From: Chloroflexota bacterium
GTDB taxonomy: Bacteria > Chloroflexota > Anaerolineae > Anaerolineales > Villigracilaceae
Reading direction: 5' to 3'
Length of the DNA stretch: 7,826 bases
Assembly: GCA_021823555.1 (NCBI GenBank)
Contig: JAKANW010000115.1
Span: forward strand, 1 to 7,826
Shown: piece after piece, positions 1-6,800 of the stretch
Layout: every line of letters begins with the position of its first letter
Numbering within the stretch: position 1 is the first letter of the stretch
Translations under genes and position numbers: made by a program
The notes under the pieces: model-generated
The model's database searches: none
Told to the model about the DNA's origin: nothing
What the model saw: the letters and a program-made list of their open reading frames with translations, nothing else

Positions 1-1
1 G

Positions 2-50
2 CAACTACCTAGCACCCGTCACTTGACACCTGATACCTAACACCTGATAC
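2..50. repeat. Degenerate 7-bp tandem repeat, seven units
   Basis: Positions 2-50 divide cleanly into seven consecutive 7-mers: CAACTAC, CTAGCAC, CCGTCAC, TTGACAC, CTGATAC, CTAACAC, CTGATAC. Every unit ends in AC and most fit a CTRRYAC consensus; CTGATAC occurs twice, and the pair reads as an 11-bp direct repeat with a 14-bp period. The array ends 8 bp before the first gene's ATG and may continue beyond the left edge. It resembles the short tandem heptanucleotide repeats known between genes in some bacteria, such as the STRR repeats of cyanobacteria. Its function is unknown. Confidence 0.75.
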
Positions 51-58
51 TGTCCCCC

Positions 59-997
59 ATGTTGCGCGACCTCAAATATATCCTTATCGGTTTATCCATC
101 AGCGTGGTACTCTTTTGTCTGCTTCTCGGCGCGTTCATGGTTGTCTCGCCCGGTAGTCTTTCTCCTGCCATTCCCCTGCCTGCATTCCTGGACACCCTGA
201 CGCCCTCGTTCACTTCCATCCCTTCTGACACGCCGATTCCTCCCACCGCCGCCGTCACCTCTGTCCCGCCAGAGATGGACCCGCCGCTTCCAACCTCTGT
301 TTCAGCCACCGCAACCACCATTCCGCTTTTTACGCCCACGCTCGACCCAGGCCAAGAACTGGAGAAAACCGGCGGATTGGTCATCAGCGGCCCGCTTTCG
401 CCGGAGCAACAGATTCAACTCTACGATGCCTCGCTTCAATTTCTCGCCCCTACCTTTTCAGAGGCGCGCCGCATCGGCGAGACGATCAATGGAAAGGGCT
501 ATGGCTCGCCCACCCTCATCTGCGGCCCGCTCTCAATTGCCATCCTGCGCGCCGCGGGGTTAATTCCTATCACCACCGTTCCCTACAAATTCTGGCAGCT
601 CAACCCCGACGACCCACTAGCGCGCGAGTTGCTCAAGTCCATTTTCCCACCCGATAGATACAGCGACACGCGCATCCGCACCCGCATCGACAAGTTCGAT
701 TGGGAAACCCAGCCCCTCCAGCCCGGTGACTTCATCTACATCTACGCCGGCACGGGCGGCAATTTCGAACACATGCTGGTCGTCAACCGCGTCGATGACC
801 TTGGGCGCGCCTACTCGGTCACCAACTACAACACGCCCAACGGCTTCATCATCAAGGAAGTCCTGCTTTACGATCCCGGCGATCCCACCGCAGGCGTCTT
901 CCGAGAGTGGACCGCCCGCCAATATGCCTTGCTCGGTTCGACCGGTTTCGGCGGCTTTGAACTCTGGAGACTCATCCCAACCAACCCGGCCCCATGA
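59..997 (+). CDS. Membrane-anchored protein with putative papain-like (NlpC/P60- or CHAP-like) C-terminal domain
   Basis: This 312-residue protein starts MLRDLKYILIGL. Residues about 7-30 form one hydrophobic helix, read as a signal anchor or uncleaved signal peptide. Residues about 31-97 are a Pro/Thr/Ser-rich stalk of the kind that holds a domain away from the membrane. The folded part, about 100-312, has features of a papain-like fold. Cys155 sits at the start of a helix in LICGPLSIAIL. The stretch GDFIYIYAG resembles the GD-[LF]-[IV] strand of NlpC/P60 and CHAP proteins. His238 lies in FEHMLVV, and Asn256 in VTNYN is a possible third residue. The Cys-His-Asn order fits a cysteine peptidase or amidase acting outside the cell, perhaps on peptidoglycan, but no specific family was recognised and the substrate is unknown. 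No Shine-Dalgarno sequence precedes the ATG. The stop overlaps the next start, so both are probably one transcript. The reading frame is secure; the function is tentative. Confidence 0.8.
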   Translation: MLRDLKYILIGLSISVVLFCLLLGAFMVVSPGSLSPAIPLPAFLDTLTPSFTSIPSDTPIPPTAAVTSVPPEMDPPLPTSVSATATTIPLFTPTLDPGQELEKTGGLVISGPLSPEQQIQLYDASLQFLAPTFSEARRIGETINGKGYGSPTLICGPLSIAILRAAGLIPITTVPYKFWQLNPDDPLARELLKSIFPPDRYSDTRIRTRIDKFDWETQPLQPGDFIYIYAGTGGNFEHMLVVNRVDDLGRAYSVTNYNTPNGFIIKEVLLYDPGDPTAGVFREWTARQYALLGSTGFGGFELWRLIPTNPAP

Positions 998-1605
998 CAT
1001 ACCCTCCACGCGCTATCATCTTCGACTTTGGCAACGTCCTGGTCAAATGGAATTTGTACGCCATTTTTGGCCGCTTCTTTCCGGACCCTCAAGCGGTTGA
1101 CGCGTTCCTCAAACAGGTTTCCTTCTATGAATGGAATACTCGCCAGGATGGCGGCCGCTCCTTTGAAGAAGGCCTCGCCGTTATCTCGGAACAATTTCCG
1201 CACTACGCGCACATCTTTCGTTATTTCGACCAACACTGGCAGGATACCGTTCGCGAAGTGATACCCGAAACCATCGTCCTCGCCCGCCGACTCAAACAGG
1301 CCGGATATCCACTGTACGTTTTGAGCAATTTCTCCGCCGAAAAATTCGCCTTGACGCGTCCGCTTCATCCCTTCGTTTCGATCTTTGACGACTTGATCAT
1401 CTCCGGCGAAATCGGCCTGCTCAAACCTGAGCCGGCCATCTTCCAATACACCTTGAGTCGCATCCATCGCACTGCGGAAGAATGCATCTTTATTGACGAT
1501 CATCTTCCAAATGTGGAATCCGCCCAACGCCTGGGGTTCACCGCCCTTCCTTATCGTTCTCCGCAAAAATTAGAGCGCGACCTTACAAACCTGGGCGTCA
1601 TATAA
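994..1605 (+). CDS. HAD-superfamily hydrolase (subfamily IA, YihX-like phosphatase)
   Basis: This 203-residue protein carries all four HAD motifs in order. Motif I is FDFGNVL with nucleophile Asp11; motif II is LYVLSNFS with Ser111; motif III is GLLKPEP with Lys144; motif IV is FIDDHLPNVESA with Asp168 and Asp169. The helical stretch between motifs I and II is the usual position of the C1 cap. Length and the DxGNV form of motif I match the YihX-like group of sugar-phosphate phosphatases, in which the second Asp of the usual DxD is replaced by Gly. A cytoplasmic phosphatase acting on a small phosphorylated metabolite is likely; the substrate cannot be read from sequence. The start codon overlaps the upstream stop (ATGA at 994-997), indicating translational coupling. 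No ribosome binding site is needed or seen. Confidence 0.9.
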   Translation: MTYPPRAIIFDFGNVLVKWNLYAIFGRFFPDPQAVDAFLKQVSFYEWNTRQDGGRSFEEGLAVISEQFPHYAHIFRYFDQHWQDTVREVIPETIVLARRLKQAGYPLYVLSNFSAEKFALTRPLHPFVSIFDDLIISGEIGLLKPEPAIFQYTLSRIHRTAEECIFIDDHLPNVESAQRLGFTALPYRSPQKLERDLTNLGVI

Positions 1606-1619
1606 ATTGGCTCTACAGG

Positions 1620-1625
1620 TATAAT
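1620..1625 (+). promoter_or_regulatory. Candidate -10 box for the polyprenyl synthetase gene
   Basis: TATAAT matches the sigma70 -10 consensus exactly and lies in the 111-bp gap between the HAD gene and the polyprenyl synthetase gene. No convincing -35 hexamer is found 16-18 bp upstream (GTCATA at 17 bp), so it may be weak or activator-dependent. Initiation here would give a leader of roughly 85 nt. The rest of the gap (1626-1716) shows no hairpin terminator. Confidence 0.4.
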
Positions 1626-1716
1626 TTGCGCCAGCCAATCACCCCACAACCCAACGCGCATTCCAAGTAATCGGCATCTCAATGGAAAGGATTGCGCCTC
1701 AACTCGCCGAAAAAAT

Positions 1717-2718
1717 ATGGATATAAAATCACTCCTCACCGCCATCGAAGTCGAACTTCAAAAACAGATCGCCCGCCTGGACGAACCGCACACGCGCCTC
1801 TACCACGAGATGCTCACCTATCACATGGGCTGGACCGGCGAAGGCGCCGGCCCGGAGGCCGCTGGCAAACGCATCCGTCCGCTCATGGTGTTGTTGACCA
1901 CCGCCTCCTGCGGTGCAGATTGGCAATCAGCGCTGCCCGCCGCGGCCGCGGTGGAACTCGTCCACAACTTCTCGCTCGTCCATGACGACATCGAAGATAA
2001 CAGCGACAAACGCCGCGGCCGGACCACCGTTTGGAAGAAATGGGGCATGCCGCAGGGCATCAACGCCGGGGACGGATTATTCGTCCTCTCCAACCTCGCC
2101 ATCACCGACCTGATCGCCTCCCACTCGGCCGAAACGGTCGTGCGCGCCGCTCAGATTCTGCACGCCACCTGCCTCAACCTGACACGTGGTCAATTCCTGG
2201 ATATTTCCTACGAATACCGCTCCGACTTGGGCGTGGAAAATTACTGGCCGATGGTCAGCGGCAAAACCGCGGCACTCTTGGCCGGCTGCTGTCACTTGGG
2301 CGCGCTGCTCGGCGGCGCGGACGAAGCCACCCAGGAGGCCTACCGTTCCTTCGGTCACTACCTCGGGCTGGCCTTCCAAGTGAAGGATGACATCCTTGGC
2401 ATTTGGGGTGACGAAGCCCTCACCGGAAAGTCCGCGGCCAGTGACTTGGTGGAAGGCAAAAAGTCGTTGCCGGTGTTGTTCGGGTTGCAGAAAAAAGGCA
2501 AGTTTGCGGCGCGCTGGGCCAAAGGTCCAATTCGAGCCGAAGAGGTGGAAGAAGTGGCCAGCCTGTTGGCGGAAGAGTCCGCCTATGGGTCATCGCACGA
2601 GGCGGCGCGTCAAATGACTGACCTGGCCTTGTCCAGCCTGCGGGAAGCCGATCCACAGGGCAAAGCGGGTGAAGCATTGACCGAACTGGCGCACAAACTG
2701 CTCAACCGGGACCAGTGA
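1717..2718 (+). CDS. Class-I polyprenyl diphosphate synthase (probable farnesyl/geranylgeranyl diphosphate synthase)
   Basis: This 333-residue protein has the full trans-isoprenyl diphosphate synthase signature. GKRIRPLMVLL is the substrate-binding region. The first aspartate-rich motif is LVHDDIED, with DDIED at residues 90-94, followed by DKRRGRTTVW. The second is FQVKDDILGIWGD, with DDILG at 224-228. The enzyme should condense isopentenyl diphosphate with allylic diphosphates in the cytoplasm to supply carotenoid, quinone or undecaprenyl precursors. The first motif has no two-residue insertion, and Phe85 sits five residues before its first Asp. In characterised enzymes this arrangement goes with short products (C15-C20), as in archaeal-type GGPP synthases, so a long-chain product is less likely. 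The ATG at 1717 has no clear Shine-Dalgarno. An ATG at 1682 is in another frame and gives only 14 codons. The family call is firm; chain length is an inference. Confidence 0.95.
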   Translation: MDIKSLLTAIEVELQKQIARLDEPHTRLYHEMLTYHMGWTGEGAGPEAAGKRIRPLMVLLTTASCGADWQSALPAAAAVELVHNFSLVHDDIEDNSDKRRGRTTVWKKWGMPQGINAGDGLFVLSNLAITDLIASHSAETVVRAAQILHATCLNLTRGQFLDISYEYRSDLGVENYWPMVSGKTAALLAGCCHLGALLGGADEATQEAYRSFGHYLGLAFQVKDDILGIWGDEALTGKSAASDLVEGKKSLPVLFGLQKKGKFAARWAKGPIRAEEVEEVASLLAEESAYGSSHEAARQMTDLALSSLREADPQGKAGEALTELAHKLLNRDQ

Positions 2719-2750
2719 CGGCGTTGAGCCATAGGCGCGCAAAGCGAGGC

Positions 2751-2779
2751 TTGACACACCCTCGCGGGCTGGCTATAAT
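2751..2779 (+). promoter_or_regulatory. Consensus sigma70 promoter of the tRNA-Gly gene
   Basis: TTGACA (2751-2756) and TATAAT (2774-2779) are exact -35 and -10 consensus hexamers separated by the optimal 17 bp. Transcription should start near 2786-2787, only about five bases before the mature tRNA 5' end. The GC-rich stretch just after the -10 box (CCCG) is typical of stable-RNA promoters under stringent control; that regulation is inferred. Confidence 0.88.
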
Positions 2780-2791
2780 CCCGAACGTTCT

Positions 2792-2863
2792 GCGGGTGTA
2801 GTTCAGTGGTAGAACGTTTGCTTCCCAAGCAAAATATCGTGGGTTCGAGTCCCATCACCCGCT
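2792..2863 (+). tRNA. tRNA-Gly (anticodon CCC)
   Basis: A full cloverleaf can be folded by hand. The acceptor stem GCGGGTG (2792-2798) pairs perfectly with CACCCGC (2856-2862), with discriminator T at 2863. The D arm is GTTC-AGTGGTA-GAAC. The anticodon stem TTTGC/GCAAA encloses TTCCCAA, giving anticodon CCC at 2824-2826, which reads GGG. The variable loop is 5 nt. The T arm is GTGGG-TTCGAGT-CCCAT. CCA is not encoded (CTT follows), so a CCA-adding enzyme must complete the end. It is a single-gene unit between its own promoter and terminator. Confidence 0.97.
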
Positions 2864-2874
2864 CTTCCGCTTGT

Positions 2875-2908
2875 CCGCCGTGTCAGATCGACCCGGCGGT
2901 TTCTTTTT
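2875..2908 (+). terminator. Intrinsic terminator after tRNA-Gly
   Basis: CCGCCG (2875-2880) pairs with CGGCGG (2894-2899), and GTC/GAC can add an inner stem in the 13-nt loop. A T-rich tract, TTTCTTTTT (2900-2908), follows directly. The position 12 bp past the tRNA 3' end fits termination of the tRNA transcript, separating it from the signalling operon. Confidence 0.85.
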
Positions 2909-2912
2909 ATAT

Positions 2913-2949
2913 TTGTAAGGTGTTGCAAAAATTGCAGCAATTGTAAGGT
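2913..2949. repeat. Direct repeat flanking a palindrome upstream of the response-regulator operon
   Basis: TTGTAAGGT occurs at 2913-2921 and again at 2941-2949, start to start 28 bp. Between them lies AATTGC-A-GCAATT (2930-2942), a perfect 6-bp inverted repeat around one central base, overlapping the second copy by two bases. It sits between the tRNA terminator and the first receiver gene, where an operator would be expected. No regulator family is recognised, so the role as a binding site is inferred. Confidence 0.5.
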
Positions 2950-2952
2950 AGC

Positions 2953-2961
2953 TGTTATGAA
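2953..2961 (+). promoter_or_regulatory. Possible extended -10 promoter for the signalling operon
   Basis: TGTTATGAA reads as TGn followed by TATGAA, an extended -10 element in the only region available for a promoter after the tRNA terminator. The best -35-like hexamer is TTGCAG (2932-2937), within the palindrome, at 18-bp spacing and a poor match. If real, transcription would start about 35-40 bp before the first receiver gene. This excludes translation of the leader ORF that begins at 2957. Confidence 0.28.
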
Positions 2962-2998
2962 AGAACGACAGCCGCACGTTAGAATCACGCTGGAGTAA
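2957..2998 (+). CDS. Possible 13-codon leader ORF ahead of the response-regulator operon
   Basis: ATG at 2957 opens MKERQPHVRITLE and ends with TAA at 2996-2998, three bases before the ATG of the first receiver gene. AAGG at 2945-2948 lies 8 bp before its start and could serve as a ribosome binding site. Its last codons cover the GGAG Shine-Dalgarno of the next gene, so its translation could couple to the receiver gene. It has no run of one amino acid to suggest attenuation. It may be chance, and it would not be transcribed if the -10 element at 2956-2961 is used. Confidence 0.25.
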   Translation: MKERQPHVRITLE

Positions 2999-3001
2999 AA
3001 C

Positions 3002-3379
3002 ATGGCCGACAAGAAAATGATTTTGTATGTGGAAGACAACCAGGACAATCGGCTCCTCATCCGTCGCGTTTTAACTGCGGAGGGTTATGATGTGTCCGAG
3101 GCCGGAAATGCACACGACGCCCTGGAAAAAATCCACACTGTTCACCCGGATCTGATTCTGATGGACATCAACATGCCGGAAACCGATGGTTACACCTTAA
3201 CCGCCCGCATCCGTCAGACGCCGGGGTTTGATTCTGTTCCCATTATTGCGGTCACTGCCAATGTAATGCGCGGTGACCGAGAAAAATCGCTTGAGGCTGG
3301 ATGTGACGGCTACATTCAAAAGCCGATCGATATCGACATCCTGGCCCAACAGATCGAACGTTTCATCGCGAGGAAATAG
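3002..3379 (+). CDS. Single-domain response regulator (CheY/DivK-like receiver)
   Basis: This 125-residue protein is one receiver domain with no DNA-binding or enzymatic part. The expected residues are all present: acidic pair Glu11-Asp12 in YVEDNQDN, phosphoacceptor Asp55 in LILMDINMP, switch Thr85 in IIAVTAN, and Lys107 in the IQKP motif. The VEDNxxN opening is typical of DivK-like proteins and of receivers in hybrid kinases. It should be phosphorylated by a histidine kinase or phosphotransfer protein and act by protein-protein contact or as a phosphorelay intermediate. The start is well supported: GGAG at 2992-2995 lies six bases before ATG. It is the first gene of a tight operon, two bases from the next receiver and followed by a large membrane sensor. 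The partner kinase is not in this window. Confidence 0.95.
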   Translation: MADKKMILYVEDNQDNRLLIRRVLTAEGYDVSEAGNAHDALEKIHTVHPDLILMDINMPETDGYTLTARIRQTPGFDSVPIIAVTANVMRGDREKSLEAGCDGYIQKPIDIDILAQQIERFIARK

Positions 3380-3381
3380 CA

Positions 3382-3828
3382 ATGACCGAATCATCTTCCA
3401 TCGACACACAACCTCTTCGCAAACCACAAATTCCCAAAGACACCACAGTGTTGGTTGTCGAAGACAATGTTTCCAACTTCGTTTTGATCGCGCGCATGTT
3501 GGGGTATCTGGGCATTCATTGTGAATGGAAAACCTCAGGGTACGAAGTGGTTGAATATGCGGATACGCTGCCACGCCTGGATTTGATCTTGATGGACATT
3601 CGCCTACCCTATGAGGATGGATATGGTGCGTTGAAGAAGATCCGCTCGGCAGAGCATTTGAAGAGCATCCCCATCATTGCGGTTACAGCGGAAGCCAGCG
3701 AAGAGCAAATGAGAAAAGCACGCGAAGCAGGCTTCGACGGTTTTCTGGGAAAGCCTCTGGACCCGGACCGATTCCCTTATCAAATTCGCCGTATTTTAAG
3801 CGGTGAAAAAGTTTGGGAGTATACATAA
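3382..3828 (+). CDS. Second single-domain response regulator (CheY/DivK-like receiver)
   Basis: This 148-residue protein has a polar N-terminal extension of about 20 residues and then one receiver domain. Its key residues are Glu27-Asp28 in VVEDNVSN, phosphoacceptor Asp72 in LILMDIRLP, Thr102 in IIAVTAE, and Lys124 in the LGKP motif. About 20 residues follow the Lys, ending VWEYT, too few for an output domain. It is clearly related to the upstream receiver, with shared LILMDI and PIIAVTA blocks, but is well diverged, so any duplication is old. AGGA at 3371-3374 lies seven bases before ATG, inside the end of the first receiver gene, and only two bases separate the genes, so co-translation is expected. 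Like its neighbour it must act through a partner, as phosphorelay carrier, phosphate sink or allosteric switch. Confidence 0.95.
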   Translation: MTESSSIDTQPLRKPQIPKDTTVLVVEDNVSNFVLIARMLGYLGIHCEWKTSGYEVVEYADTLPRLDLILMDIRLPYEDGYGALKKIRSAEHLKSIPIIAVTAEASEEQMRKAREAGFDGFLGKPLDPDRFPYQIRRILSGEKVWEYT

Positions 3829-3834
3829 TCCTCA

Positions 3835-6800
3835 ATGGCTCCATCCTCCCTCCCCCAGATCGCTCACGGGAAACAAAAAAGACAGGGCAGTCTCCGGCGT
3901 TCGATGACTCGAACGCTACTGGTTTTTACATTCCTTCCGCTCATTGTGATGGCAGGTGCAACATTTTTTACTGCCAGAAATATGCTGCGCGAGCAAGTGA
4001 TCAACCAACTGCAAGGCCCTGTGCAGAATTTGGTCCAAACCGTGCAAAACGAGATGAGTTTCAAGCAAACTCAATTGCGCCTGGTCATCAGGCAGAAGGA
4101 TATTTCGAGCGGCATCCAAACCCTCCTTCATCAGGGAAATACCAGTCCTTTTTACAAGGAGGCGCAGGATAAAATTATTGCCAGCCTGGAGGCCGCCAAC
4201 CGCGCAGAGAATATCCAGCTCTTCGACCAGTTTTTTATCTTTGATCCAAACGGCAATGTTCTGGTTGCCAGCAAACCGGGCTGGGCAAACCAAAATATCA
4301 AGACTAACCCGCATTACAGCCTCTTGGTCAATTCAGACGTGCAATCGTTTGGCATAAATGATTTCGCCCCCTTTTATCCAGGGCAATTTGTTTTATTAAC
4401 CGTAGAACAATATCGTACTTCGGATGGCATAGCCCGAGCCACTTTGGTTGCAATTGATGAGCAGCCAAAAGCAATTGCAATCTTGAAATCACTTGAGCAA
4501 TTGAACATTACCTCGAGAGCGTACTTTATAAGCAATTACGGCGGATATATCGGCATCGACCATTCCAAAGGAACCCTTAAGCCATTTACCTCCTCGCTGG
4601 ACCAACGTACCCAATTAGGTCAATTTCTAGATCAGATGAAGGCCGCCCCAGAAAGCTTATCACCGAAAACAGCCGAGTATAAAAACGAAGCAGGCGCGTC
4701 CGTCATTGCGCAAGTCGTTTGGCTGGAAAAGTTAAGAACGGGGGTCGTCCTCGAAGTTCCCACCGCTGCGGTCTTTGGCAAGCTGAATAGTTTGATCCCC
4801 TTCACGGTTTTGGTATTTGTGGTTCTTGCGATTCTGATCGGCGCCGCGATTACCACATACACAAATCGCGTTGTGAAACCAATCCTCTCCCTCTCGGAAA
4901 TCACCAACCGCTTTGCGGAAGGCGACCTGGCGGGCCGGGCCTCTGTGCAAAGCAACGACGAAATCGGCGTGTTGGCCAATGCCTTCAACCGTATGGCAGA
5001 TCAGTTGAACACACTCTATACATCTCTCAAGGAACAGGTAGAGGAACGCACGCGTGAAATCCGCACCGCCGCTGAGGTGGCGCAAGGCATCACTACCACC
5101 TTCAATATCGACGACCTGCTGCAAAAAACCGTCCAACTGATTGTCGAGCGATTTAACTTCTACCACGCCGGCATTTTCATGATCGAAGAGACGGGAAAAT
5201 ATGCCAGCCTGCGGGCGGCATATGGACCTTCGGCGGAAGAGATGCTCAAGCGCGGTCACCGGCACGAGATCGGCTCTTCCTCGATCGTTGGCTGGGTTTC
5301 TGCCAATCTCAAGCCACGCGTCGCCTCGGACGTGGACCTGGATCCGATTCACTACCGCAACGAATTGCTGCCCAAGACGCGCGCCGAGATTGGCATCCCC
5401 ATTATGCTAGGAGGAGTAATCCTCGGCGTCTTGGATGTGCAGAGCGAAGAGCCGAACACCTTTGACGAGGAAATGATCATCGTTTTGCAGACCCTCGGCA
5501 ACCAAATCGCGGCGGCCATTCAAAATGCTATAAAGGTGGATCACGAACAACTTGCCGCGCCGGGCATTGACCGCATGGCGCGCGTTGCCCTGTCCATCGC
5601 TCAAGCTGTCAATGCTTCGGAAGCATACGAAACGAGCAGCAGAGCCGTCAAAGAATCCCGGCATCCGGCCATTGTATTGAAAACCGGAAAGGATTCTTCC
5701 GAAGCCATTACAATTTACAATCCCTTCCGTGAGGGCAATACAGGCGCGCCCAAAATAGTGAACGTATCTTCCGCGGAAATTCAACGGCAGATCAGCGGCC
5801 CCGTGTTGGTCAACGACCTGGCAAAGGAAGAAAATATTCCAGCCGCGTTGATACAGCTCCTCCAAGATAATGGCTGTCAAAGCAGCGCCATCTTGCCCAT
5901 TTTTGTTCATGGTCGAGTCAATGGCCTGGTCATGATCGGTGAACTTCCCGGACAACCGCTCACCAACGCGGTTGTCCGGCCATTCACGGTCATCCCAGAC
6001 ATGCTGTCGGCCACATTGGAAAAAATCGAATCGCTCCACGAATCTCAACTGCGTCTGTCAGAATTGGAGGCGCTGAACGCCATCCAACAAACCATGCTGT
6101 CCACAAGCGATGTTCAAATATTCTACGCCACGTTACAGGAACAGATCAGCCGCGTCATTGGAGACTACAGTTTTGTGGTCGCACTTTACGATCCCAAGAC
6201 CAATTCAATCAACATTCCATATTTGTATGAAGACGGCCGCGTGGACATGGTGGAACCGTTCCCTCTCGGCGAAGGTCTCACCTCCATTCTGATTCGCACC
6301 AAACGCCCGCTTATGTTGGTTGAAGATACGGAACGTCAGTCCATGGCGCTCGGGGCGAAAATCCACGGAAAACCGGCAAAATCGTGGATGGGCGTCCCGC
6401 TGCTCATCGCAGATGAGGCGATTGGCGCCCTCATCGTGCAGGATCCTGACCAGGAACATCGATTCGACGAACATCACCTTTCCTTTATGATCGAAGCGGC
6501 CAAACAAATGGCAGGCGTGATTAACAACGTGCGCCTCCTCGAACAAAGCCGCCGTACCGCCCTGCAACTTCAAACCGCGGCCGAAATTGCCCGCGACATC
6601 AGCGGTTCGCTCAACCTGGATGAACTGCTTTTGCGCGCCGTCAACCTGATTCGCGATCGGTTCGACTTCTATCATGCCAGCGTCTTTCTAATCGACATGC
6701 ACGGCGAATTTGCCGTCATTCGCGAGGCCACTGGCGAGGCGGGCACACAACTCAAGCGCATGGGACACAAGCTTGGCGTCGGTTCGAAATCCATCGTCGG

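Noticed and set aside
2..50. Heptad array as a CRISPR
   Set aside because: Units are 7 bp with no spacers and no long repeat, so it cannot be a CRISPR array.
868..1566. Minus-strand 232-codon ORF antisense to the HAD gene
   Set aside because: All four HAD motifs are on the + strand. The antisense frame is an artefact of GC-rich codon use.
1940..1951. 12-bp palindrome CCGCGGCCGCGG
   Set aside because: It is explained by a run of Ala codons (GCC GCG GCC GCG) in the prenyl synthase and has no regulatory context.
2610..3060. Two minus-strand ORFs (2610-2858 and 2803-3060) crossing the tRNA gene, with peptides such as GLEPTIFCLGSKRSTTELH and GDGTRTHDILLG
   Set aside because: These peptides are the antisense translation of a tRNA gene and are familiar false ORFs in databases. 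The tRNA cloverleaf explains the conservation.
5876..5884. Cysteine in the second GAF (near NGCQSS) as a bilin attachment site
   Set aside because: There is no following His and no phytochrome or cyanobacteriochrome motif, and the domain is degenerate.
5407..6048. Minus-strand 213-codon ORF inside the sensor gene
   Set aside because: It lies antisense to a GAF-coding region with clear protein signal on the + strand. Its translation shows no recognisable domain.
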